From Propionibacteriaceae bacterium (lineage in GTDB: Bacteria > Actinomycetota > Actinomycetes > Propionibacteriales > Propionibacteriaceae): a stretch of 7,522 nt of DNA. The stretch is taken from contig JAIRKB010000107.1 of assembly GCA_031260385.1 (NCBI GenBank), positions 1 through 7,522 on the forward strand. Direction: 5' to 3'. The notes beneath the pieces are model-generated. The model was not told the origin of the DNA. It made no database searches and saw nothing but the letters and a program-made list of their open reading frames with translations. Below, piece by piece: positions 1 to 5,046 of this stretch. Position 1 is the stretch's first letter, and each line of letters opens with the position of its first letter. The translations under genes and the position numbers were made by a program.

Positions 1-90
1 ACAAGCATTTTAGGCAACTAAACCTGCCCAGACCCAGGGTGCTCACAGCAGCGGAGTTTCTTGATAACCATGCGTTGAACGTACGAGGGG
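1..90. other. Left-edge intergenic sequence, no gene recognised
   Basis: This is the sequence beyond the 3' end of the GNAT gene. I see no convincing coding frame, RNA gene or terminator hairpin with a T-run in it. Confidence 0.4.
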
Positions 91-1173
91 TTAGTCGCCT
101 TTTTGGAGGGTGGCGCAGCCGCCGGAGGGGTAGAAGCCGAGGGCGGTGTTGATGGCGAGCATGTGGGCGTTTTCGGAGGCGTTCCAGGTGTAGAGACGGC
201 TGATCTGGGGGTGGAGGTCGGCTAGCCGACGGAGATTCATGACCTTGATCGCTAGGCCTAGGCGGTGGCCGCGGTGGTCACGGGCGACGATGGTGTTCCA
301 CTGCTCGCCGGCGGTACGGGTGTCGCGGGGGACAATTAGGTCGGTGAACCCGGCGATCTCGCCGGTGGCGATATGCTCGGCGGCGGTGGTCAGACAAGCC
401 CAGTCGCGCGCTTCGTGTAGCTCGTAGATCGCTTGCAGGCGTTCGACGTCATAGGGATCTTCACCGATGCTCAACTCACCCATTGGCGTATCAGTTGACA
501 TCGCGGTGTTGAGACCGACGAGCTTTTCCAACCAGGGGTCAGGGGGAGCTCCTAGCCATTGGTGGAAGCGATAGGCGTCGTGGTGGCCAATAGTTTGGGC
601 ATACAACTCGGCGAGAAGATCCTTGGACACCGGCAGATCCAGCCGGGAGCGGCGGGCGACCTGCCGCAGGGTGTAGCCCCGGGCCAGAGCGAAGAGCACC
701 CCGGGGGTATTGGCGGGCACCGTGTCGCCTTCCGCTGCGGTGAGCACGGGCTCATCGCCGACGGGCTCAGTGGTGTCTGGGTAGGTGATCAAGGAGGTCC
801 GCCCTCGCGCGGCAACCTGAGTTTCCACCCAGTCGGCCAGTTGGGTTCCCACGCCGCGACTGCGATGATCGGGGTGTACGGTGACCCAGAGTTCCGCCAT
901 GGTTGGGTTCGAGTTCACCAGGATCATTGACTGAGCAAAGCCGATCACGTTCTCGGCGCGGTCCTCACCCTCAACCGCCACCGCCACGATGTGCTCGAAC
1001 GAGCGAACGTGGAATAAATATAGAAAGGTCTCCTGCCCCGTGGATACAAGGTCATCATGCCCGTAAAGGGCCATGCTCGATGCCGATCCCACCCGGGCAA
1101 TCCCCTCGTACATCCAGTCAGTCGCCGGATTCGGCCACGACACGATCGGAACGGGGACAATGCGTACGGTCAT
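91..1173 (-). CDS. Tandem-domain GNAT family N-acetyltransferase
   Basis: This encodes a 360-aa protein with two GNAT folds; such enzymes move an acyl group from acyl-CoA to an amine, and the substrate here is unknown. The N-terminal acetyl-CoA loop is HPDHRSRGVGTQL (residues 100-112), matching the R/Q-x-x-G-x-G/A motif. The C-terminal repeat has VARDHRGHRLGLAIK (296-310), followed by NASENAHM (331-338) and INTALGF, a layout I know from many actinomycete two-domain GNATs and resembling mycothiol synthase in architecture only. I see no signal peptide or membrane segment, so it is probably cytoplasmic. The frame stays open upstream to a TTG at 1263, but I chose the ATG at 1171-1173: the extra 30 residues do not look like GNAT sequence, and a -10-like TAGAGT ends 7 bases before this ATG. 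No ribosome binding site is visible. The stop is TAA. The gene is divergent from mutM. Confidence 0.85.
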   Translation of the reverse strand: MTVRIVPVPIVSWPNPATDWMYEGIARVGSASSMALYGHDDLVSTGQETFLYLFHVRSFEHIVAVAVEGEDRAENVIGFAQSMILVNSNPTMAELWVTVHPDHRSRGVGTQLADWVETQVAARGRTSLITYPDTTEPVGDEPVLTAAEGDTVPANTPGVLFALARGYTLRQVARRSRLDLPVSKDLLAELYAQTIGHHDAYRFHQWLGAPPDPWLEKLVGLNTAMSTDTPMGELSIGEDPYDVERLQAIYELHEARDWACLTTAAEHIATGEIAGFTDLIVPRDTRTAGEQWNTIVARDHRGHRLGLAIKVMNLRRLADLHPQISRLYTWNASENAHMLAINTALGFYPSGGCATLQKGD

Positions 1174-1180
1174 AGTTGTC

Positions 1181-1186
1181 ACTCTA
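1181..1186 (-). promoter_or_regulatory. Putative -10 box of the GNAT gene, leaderless geometry
   Basis: On the minus strand the hexamer TAGAGT (TAnnnT pattern) ends 7 bases before the chosen ATG, so transcription could begin at or next to the start codon. No Shine-Dalgarno sequence lies between them. I found no convincing -35 element 16-18 bases further upstream, which is common in high-GC actinobacterial promoters. This is inferred from pattern and spacing only. Confidence 0.4.
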
Positions 1187-1264
1187 GTCGCTGGCCCTAA
1201 GCCAATGACCCACCAAGACCAGCCAACGCAATATCGAAACCGAAATGTGATCTGCTTCCCCAAC

Positions 1265-1293
1265 TTGATCGCCGAAAGATCGGAATCTAGAGT
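1265..1293 (+). promoter_or_regulatory. Putative promoter of mutM, upstream of the inserted element
   Basis: TTGATC (1265-1270) and TAGAGT (1288-1293) are separated by exactly 17 bases, a good sigma-70-type pair on the plus strand. Transcription would start near 1300. Without the mobile element the leader to the mutM ATG would be about 25 bases; with it the leader is about 190 bases and includes the whole inverted repeat. The call rests on sequence match and spacing. Confidence 0.4.
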
Positions 1294-1314
1294 GAAGGTA
1301 TGTGGATAGTACTA

Positions 1315-1476
1315 GTGTCCTACACCGTAAGTTCGGTTGGTAAGTCGGTGTCTGGAGCCACGCTGGACTGCGTTGTCGATCAGTCGACGGGCGTCCAGCC
1401 CGCCTCCTTCCTCCGCCTTGCCAGCCTGGCCCAAGACACCGCCTTACTTAACCACCGAACTTACGGTGCAGGACAC
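1315..1476. mobile_element. 162-bp MITE-like element with 31-bp terminal inverted repeats (IS630/Tc1-like)
   Basis: The left end (1315-1345) and the reverse complement of the right end (1446-1476) both begin GTGTCCT and match at 28 of 31 positions. Pairing continues inward: CGGTGTCT (1346-1353) pairs perfectly with 1434-1441 after a 4-base bulge (1442-1445), and 1354-1366 matches 1421-1433 at 10 of 13. The arms thus cover about 52 bases each side of a roughly 54-base middle. A TA dinucleotide flanks each end (1313-1314 and 1477-1478), within CTAG on both sides. TA duplication at CTAG is typical of IS630 (Tc1/mariner superfamily), so I infer a non-autonomous relative of such an element. There is no room for a transposase and no convincing gene inside. 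It lies in the mutM-GNAT intergenic gap and ends 12 bases before the mutM ATG. Confidence 0.8.
1362..1399. repeat. Hairpin in the centre of the MITE-like element
   Basis: GCTGGAC (1362-1368) is perfectly complementary to GTCCAGC (1393-1399), and inside it GTCGA (1375-1379) pairs with TCGAC (1384-1388) across a TCAG loop. The 1362-1366 part can instead pair with 1421-1425 in the longer arm, so two folds compete. There is no T-tract, so this is not a standard terminator. Confidence 0.5.
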
Positions 1477-1477
1477 T

Positions 1478-1483
1478 AGGGAG
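1478..1483 (+). promoter_or_regulatory. Ribosome binding site of mutM abutting the mobile element
   Basis: AGGGAG ends 5 bases before the ATG at 1489. Its first base is the last base of the right-hand TA duplication, so the element inserted immediately upstream of the site and left it intact. Folding of the adjacent arm could limit access to it. Confidence 0.6.
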
Positions 1484-1488
1484 CCCCG

Positions 1489-2412
1489 ATGCCTGAACTG
1501 CCTGAGGTTGAGTCGATCCGTCGGGGGTTGGCGCCGCTGATTCTGGGCCGAGCGATCGGGGAAGTCGCGGTCTTGTGTGAGAAGTCCCTGCCGATCGATC
1601 CCCTTGATCTGGAGGACTATGTCCTAGGGGCGCCGGTGGTTGGTTTGCGCCGGCATGCCAAGCTGTTGATCATCGATCTCGACACCGACCACAGTCTGCT
1701 AATCCACTTTAAGATGACCGGTCAGCTCGTCTATCGCGGTCCTGATCCGGCTGGTGATTGGGGTGGTGGCCATCCCACAAGCAGTTTTGTTAAGACTTTG
1801 CCGGATAACACCACCAGGGTGATCCTGACCCTAGAGCCGAGTACGAGCGGGGAGCGACTGTTTTTCAACGACTTGAGGAAGTTCGGTTGGATTAAGGTCA
1901 TGCCGACCGAAGCGGTCGGAAACCTAGATTTCGTAGCCAAGCTAGGCCCGGAGCCACTCGACCCCAGCGGTGGACGGTTGGCGGGCGCGGCGGCCGATCA
2001 GGCGCTAGAGGAGTTCCTAAGCCGGGCGCACCGCCGACCCCGTTCGGTGATCAAGGCGGTAATCCTCGACCAGAACGTCGTCGGCGGGATCGGCAATATC
2101 TACGCTGATGAGGCACTATGGTCGGCGATGGTCCACCCGGCGACCCGGACGGCTGACCTATCCGAAGCCCAACTGGCTACCATCTTCACCGAAGCCGGCG
2201 AAGCGATGTTACGGTCGCTCAGTGTTGGCGGCTCGACAATGAAGACTTACCGGTTGCCGGATGGGTCGACCGGATCCTACCTCGACGATTTTGCCAATGT
2301 CTTCCGCCGCGAAGGCCAACCATGCCCACGCTGCGGCGAAGCGATCGAGAAGATCCGCGTTGCCGGTCGCGGCACCCACCTCTGCCCGGCCTGCCAGCCG
2401 CCACCAGACTAG
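1489..2412 (+). CDS. mutM: Formamidopyrimidine-DNA glycosylase (Fpg/MutM)
   Basis: This 307-aa base-excision repair enzyme removes 8-oxoguanine and ring-opened purines from DNA and nicks the abasic site by its lyase activity. After Met removal the N-terminus is PELPEVE, giving the catalytic Pro (residue 2) and Glu (3). Other family marks are Lys58 in RHAKLL, HFKMTGQL (73-80) with the intercalating Met76, NDLRKFG (127-133), LDQNVVGGIGNIYADE (193-208) in the helix-two-turn-helix, and a C-terminal zinc finger with Cys279, 282, 299 and 302 and Arg294. All key residues are present, so it should be active. At 307 aa it is longer than the usual 270-290, mainly from extra sequence around residues 83-107 that includes GGGHP, plus a short proline-rich tail. 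The start is fixed by the motif and by AGGGAG 5 bases upstream. A MITE-like element sits in its leader. It converges with gltA, 37 bases away. Confidence 0.97.
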   Translation: MPELPEVESIRRGLAPLILGRAIGEVAVLCEKSLPIDPLDLEDYVLGAPVVGLRRHAKLLIIDLDTDHSLLIHFKMTGQLVYRGPDPAGDWGGGHPTSSFVKTLPDNTTRVILTLEPSTSGERLFFNDLRKFGWIKVMPTEAVGNLDFVAKLGPEPLDPSGGRLAGAAADQALEEFLSRAHRRPRSVIKAVILDQNVVGGIGNIYADEALWSAMVHPATRTADLSEAQLATIFTEAGEAMLRSLSVGGSTMKTYRLPDGSTGSYLDDFANVFRREGQPCPRCGEAIEKIRVAGRGTHLCPACQPPPD

Positions 2413-2435
2413 TCTCGAAGGCGGCTCAGCAGGAC

Positions 2436-2455
2436 GGTTCTAAGCGGTTCTAAGC
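2436..2455. repeat. Tandem 10-bp duplication at the gltA stop codon
   Basis: GGTTCTAAGC occurs twice in a row (2436-2445, 2446-2455) and is followed by GGTTT. On the minus strand this reads as two copies of GCTTAGAACC, the first containing the citrate synthase TAG stop at 2450-2452. It looks like a small slippage duplication in the mutM-gltA convergent gap. Confidence 0.7.
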
Positions 2456-3817
2456 GGTTTCGGAACCAGCCGGATCCGGTTGGTCCGCCAGGAGATCCGC
2501 CGGGATCTTGAAGCCACCGGTCGTACGTTCCCGTACAAACCGGTTCTGCCATTCGCGGGGCGCCGGGCCGGTGTAGATCTGGCGCGGCCGGTAGATCTTC
2601 TGGGTCGAGCTGTCGTAGATCTCTTTCCAGTTGGCGATCCAACCGGGCATCCGCCCGATCGCGAACAGGACGGTGAACATCTCAGTTGGGATGCCCAAGG
2701 CCGTCAGAATGATCCCAGAATAGAAATCAACATTCGGGTAGAGCTTGCGGGAGACGAAATAGTCGTCGGAGAGCGCCACCGCTTCTAGTTCGCGAGCAAT
2801 GTCGAGACGCGGATCGTGGATCTGCATCGAGTTGAGCAGCCCGTCACAAGCCTCCTTGAGCAACACGGCGCGCGGATCGAAACTGCGATAAACCCTATGG
2901 CCGAAGCCCATCAGGCGGATCCCCGCCTCACGGTCCTTAACCTTGGCGATGTAATCCTTCACCGTCATATCCGAAGATCGCAGTTGATTGAGCATCTCCA
3001 TCACTGCCTGGTTGGCACCGCCATGGAGCTTGCCCCACAGGGCGCAGACCCCGGCGGCGACCGATGCATACATATTGGCTTGACCGGAGGCCACCATGCG
3101 TACGGTCGAAGTCGAACAATTCTGCTCATGATCGGCATGAAGCAACAAGAAGAGGTTCAAAGCGGCTGTCGCCTCGGCCGACGGTTCGTAGTCGCGGTAG
3201 GGCTTTGAGAACATCATGTGGAGGAAGTTCTCGACATAACGCAAGTCATAGCGCGGATACATGATCGGCTCGCCGACCGACGACTTGTAAGCCGCCGCCG
3301 CGATCGTCCGTACTTTGGACAAAAGCGCGGCGCTGACCCGTTCGAACTCTTCTTCATCGTCGATTACCAACCCGGGAATGTCATAAGTCTGCAAGGCATT
3401 GATCAAAGCAGACAGGATCGACATCGGGTGGGCGTGGACCGGGAAGGCCGCAAAGTGACGCCGGAAATCCTCCGGCAGGGTTGACTTTTCAGTTAGCAGG
3501 GCAGAGAAACGCGCCTTCTGCTCGGGGTTTGGCAACTCCCCCCAGATCAGCAACTGGGCCGTTTCGATAAAAGAACAGTGTTTGGCAATATCTTGGACCG
3601 CATAGCCGCGATAACGCAGAATGCCGGCCTCCCCGTCAATAAAGGTGATTGCCGACTGGCAGGACCCCGTGTTCATATAGCCATCATCAAGGGTGATGTA
3701 ACCGGTGTCGGCGCGCAACCGCGCGATATCGACCGCTTGCTCGCCTTCAGTCCCGACGATTGTTGGGAGTTGGGTTGCCCGCCCGTCTGGCAGGGTTAAG
3801 GTTGCATATTCCGTCAT
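2450..3817 (-). CDS. gltA: Citrate synthase
   Basis: This 455-aa enzyme condenses acetyl-CoA with oxaloacetate to give citrate, the entry step of the TCA cycle, in the cytoplasm. The catalytic triad is complete and nearly matches E. coli numbering: His265 in KLHGGANQ, His307 in GFGHRVY (304-310) and Asp364 in PNVDFYSG. Also clear are GILRYRGY near residue 65, LHADHEQNCSTSTVRM (226-241) and RMPGWIANWKE (389-399). The sequence closely resembles mycobacterial GltA2, but it continues some 20 residues beyond that protein's C-terminus with a poorly conserved tail. The ATG is secured by AAGGAGG at 3822-3828, 4 bases upstream. It lies 97 bases downstream of ppgK on the same strand; a -10-like TAGAAT and a tandem 11-bp repeat occupy that gap, so independent transcription is likely. 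It ends convergent with mutM. Confidence 0.97.
   Translation of the reverse strand: MTEYATLTLPDGRATQLPTIVGTEGEQAVDIARLRADTGYITLDDGYMNTGSCQSAITFIDGEAGILRYRGYAVQDIAKHCSFIETAQLLIWGELPNPEQKARFSALLTEKSTLPEDFRRHFAAFPVHAHPMSILSALINALQTYDIPGLVIDDEEEFERVSAALLSKVRTIAAAAYKSSVGEPIMYPRYDLRYVENFLHMMFSKPYRDYEPSAEATAALNLFLLLHADHEQNCSTSTVRMVASGQANMYASVAAGVCALWGKLHGGANQAVMEMLNQLRSSDMTVKDYIAKVKDREAGIRLMGFGHRVYRSFDPRAVLLKEACDGLLNSMQIHDPRLDIARELEAVALSDDYFVSRKLYPNVDFYSGIILTALGIPTEMFTVLFAIGRMPGWIANWKEIYDSSTQKIYRPRQIYTGPAPREWQNRFVRERTTGGFKIPADLLADQPDPAGSETA
2461..2487. terminator. Weak candidate hairpin at the convergent mutM/gltA ends
   Basis: Bases 2461-2487 form a near-palindrome centred on CCGGATCCGG, with one bulged A (2465) and one G-T pair when read on the plus strand. 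It lies about 50 bases after the mutM stop, inside the 3' end of gltA. No T-run follows on either strand, so it may act as a transcript-end structure or simply be coding sequence. Confidence 0.25.
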
Positions 3818-3821
3818 CTCG

Positions 3822-3828
3822 CCTCCTT
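3822..3828 (-). promoter_or_regulatory. Strong ribosome binding site of gltA
   Basis: On the minus strand AAGGAGG precedes the ATG by 4 bases (3818-3821). It fixes the start codon and is by far the strongest site in the window, in contrast to the minus-strand genes with no visible site. Confidence 0.8.
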
Positions 3829-3850
3829 ACTTACGTGTTCTGGCCCGTAC

Positions 3851-3856
3851 ATTCTA
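3851..3856 (-). promoter_or_regulatory. Putative -10 box of gltA
   Basis: TAGAAT on the minus strand, with transcription expected near 3844, would give a leader of about 27 bases holding the AAGGAGG site. No good -35 hexamer lies at the expected distance, so dependence on an activator is possible. Confidence 0.4.
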
Positions 3857-3881
3857 GAGGACTTGACGCGCCGCCACACCG

Positions 3882-3903
3882 TTTGGTAACGATTTGATAA
3901 CGA
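3882..3903. repeat. Tandem 11-bp direct repeat upstream of the gltA promoter
   Basis: TTTGGTAACGA (3882-3892) is followed at once by TTTGATAACGA (3893-3903), matching at 10 of 11 positions. The repeat period is about one helical turn, and the pair lies just upstream of where the gltA -35 region would be, between the ppgK stop and gltA. This geometry would suit a binding site for an activator. I do not recognise the motif. Confidence 0.5.
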
Positions 3904-3914
3904 AGCGCTAGTGT

Positions 3915-4673
3915 TTAACCTTGGTTTTGGAGGTGGTGAGCATGCCGCGCAGCACCGACAATTCCCGCCGAGTTACGTAGGCCTGCTGGCACAATTCGAG
4001 TCCGCAAATTCAGGTGGGGAATGAACTTTTCCGAGTTGCGGCTGATGCCCCCGCCGACCACAAAAAGGTCGGGGGAGAAGAGGAGTTCCAGGGTTTCGTA
4101 GTAACGCTGGAGGCGTTTGACATAAACCGGCCAGCTCAGATCTTCTTTAGTACGTACGCTAGCGGCAGCCCGTTTTTCGGCGTCGAAACCATCGATCTCG
4201 AGGTGGCCAAGCTCAGAGTTTGGCACCAGGACACCGTTGTAGATCATCGCCGAGCCAATCCCCGTACCAAGAGTGGTGACGATAATCAGACCGGGAGTGT
4301 TCATCGCGGCACCATAATACAGCTCGGCCATGCCGGCGGCGTCCGCGTCGTTTAGCAGGGTGATCGGGCGGCCTATCGCCTCGGATAGGATCTCAGCGGC
4401 GGGGTAATTCGTCCATTTCTGGTCGATATTGGCTGCCGAAAGCGTTACCCCAGCCTGGACGATACAAGGCATGGTCACCCCAATCGCTCCCTGGGTGGCC
4501 TCTTCACCAAAGTAGTGGAACAGCTCTGCGACCGCCTTGGCGACCGCTTTGGGGGTCGATGGTTGCGGGGTGTCTACCTTGACCCGCTCTACCGTGCAAT
4601 CCCCTGTTGCTAGATCGACCGGTGCAGCCTTGATCCCGGAGCCGCCAATGTCCATCCCAAACGCCAATGCCAT
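3915..4673 (-). CDS. ppgK: Polyphosphate glucokinase (ROK family)
   Basis: This 252-aa kinase phosphorylates glucose to glucose 6-phosphate with inorganic polyphosphate (often also ATP), feeding glycolysis and the pentose phosphate pathway in the cytoplasm. ROK marks are the phosphate-1 loop MDIGGSGIK (7-15), the catalytic Asp109 in LNDADAAG, the phosphate-2 loop TLGTGIGSA (134-142), ELGHLEIDG (154-162) and LFVVGGGISR (203-212). The zinc-binding cysteine cluster of many ROK proteins is absent, as in the Mycobacterium tuberculosis enzyme, whose sequence this follows closely (for example NDADAAG and GAAMNTPGL against GAGKNNPGL). No ribosome binding site precedes the ATG at 4671-4673, but TATAGT ends 6 bases before it, suggesting a leaderless mRNA. 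Met7 is a possible alternative start, although Asp8-Gly10 would then be right at the terminus. gltA follows 97 bases downstream. Confidence 0.93.
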   Translation of the reverse strand: MALAFGMDIGGSGIKAAPVDLATGDCTVERVKVDTPQPSTPKAVAKAVAELFHYFGEEATQGAIGVTMPCIVQAGVTLSAANIDQKWTNYPAAEILSEAIGRPITLLNDADAAGMAELYYGAAMNTPGLIIVTTLGTGIGSAMIYNGVLVPNSELGHLEIDGFDAEKRAAASVRTKEDLSWPVYVKRLQRYYETLELLFSPDLFVVGGGISRNSEKFIPHLNLRTRIVPAGLRNSAGIVGAARHAHHLQNQG

Positions 4674-4679
4674 AGGAGA

Positions 4680-4685
4680 ACTATA
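4680..4685 (-). promoter_or_regulatory. Putative -10 box of ppgK, leaderless geometry
   Basis: TATAGT on the minus strand matches the TATAAT consensus at 5 of 6 positions and is followed by just 6 bases (TCTCCT) before the ATG. Transcription would begin at about the A of the start codon. No purine-rich ribosome binding site is present. A -35 element is not evident. Confidence 0.5.
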
Positions 4686-4694
4686 GTCCGCAAA

Positions 4695-4708
4695 TGCCCC
4701 CTTGGGCA
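4695..4708. terminator. Weak hairpin between the DUF1707-like gene and ppgK
   Basis: TGCCC (4695-4699) pairs with GGGCA (4704-4708) over a 4-base loop. On the minus strand it is followed by only three Ts, and it lies between the stop of the DUF1707-like gene and the ppgK promoter. It could reduce read-through, but the 5-bp stem is short. Confidence 0.25.
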
Positions 4709-4747
4709 GGTGGTCGGCAAATAATGATCGCGGTCAGTGCCGGTGGG

Positions 4748-4957
4748 TTAGGCCATGAGGTCGCGAGTGATCGGGACGAGGTCATCGAAGGTACGCGCGG
4801 CGTAGACGAGACTCATCCGCAAGGCGTAATCCGGATCCGACAGCCGCTTATCGGTCCGCGCGGCGCCGAGCAGCGTAATAACCAACTCCCGGTCAGACTC
4901 GAGGATCGGACGGTCGCCGCCATACAGCGGGCCTACATCAGTTGGTTCAGCAGTCAT
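4748..4957 (-). CDS. Small DUF1707-like protein
   Basis: This 69-aa soluble protein has unknown function. Residues 18-67 fit the DUF1707 (SHOCT-like) pattern of actinobacterial proteins: SDRE (21-24) for the usual SDADRE, RLSDPDYALR (38-47) for the usual GRL...EFDER stretch, YAART (52-56), and a final DL. The match is my recognition of the pattern, not a search result. The typical Gly before Arg-Leu is Lys here. DUF1707 is often joined to a membrane or other C-terminal domain; here the protein ends directly after it, with no transmembrane segment. The ATG has no ribosome binding site; TATTCT ends 6 bases before it, again suggesting a leaderless transcript. The gene is divergent from ileS (89 bases between starts) and 74 bases upstream of ppgK on the same strand. 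Confidence 0.75.
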   Translation of the reverse strand: MTAEPTDVGPLYGGDRPILESDRELVITLLGAARTDKRLSDPDYALRMSLVYAARTFDDLVPITRDLMA

Positions 4958-4963
4958 GAAACC

Positions 4964-4969
4964 AGAATA
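4964..4969 (-). promoter_or_regulatory. Putative -10 box of the DUF1707-like gene, leaderless geometry
   Basis: TATTCT on the minus strand is separated from the ATG at 4955-4957 by 6 bases (GGTTTC), the same spacing as at ppgK. No ribosome binding site is seen in between. Confidence 0.45.
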
Positions 4970-5030
4970 CCGGGACCGGCGCCGAGCCGAGCAATCGGGC
5001 GGGTGTTTTAGTGGTCGCCGCGCAGACTGG

Positions 5031-5036
5031 CATAAT
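5031..5036 (+). promoter_or_regulatory. Putative -10 box of ileS
   Basis: CATAAT matches TATAAT at 5 of 6 positions and ends 10 bases before the ileS ATG. A start near 5043 would leave a leader of only a few bases, with no good ribosome binding site (only TTGGG). The -35 region is unclear; TTTTAG at 5006-5011 is too distant to be convincing. Confidence 0.4.
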
Positions 5037-5046
5037 TAGTTGGGTT

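Noticed and set aside
788..795. AAGGAGGT, a perfect Shine-Dalgarno-like string on the plus strand
   Set aside because: It lies inside the minus-strand GNAT gene and no credible plus-strand gene starts after it.
1160..1173. TGCGTACGGTC seen both here and near 3097
   Set aside because: Both copies lie in unrelated coding sequence, encode short TVR-type peptides, and have no shared flanks; chance is the best explanation.
1174..1263. N-terminal extension of the GNAT protein from a TTG at 1263
   Set aside because: The 30 extra residues do not resemble GNAT sequence and the ATG at 1173 has a well-placed -10 box.
1337..1540. Plus-strand frame covering the MITE and the mutM start
   Set aside because: It lies over the inverted repeat and overlaps mutM out of frame; the translation has no family features.
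4014..4355. Plus-strand frame opposite ppgK
   Set aside because: It is a shadow of the conserved ROK kinase gene with no domain or ribosome binding site of its own.
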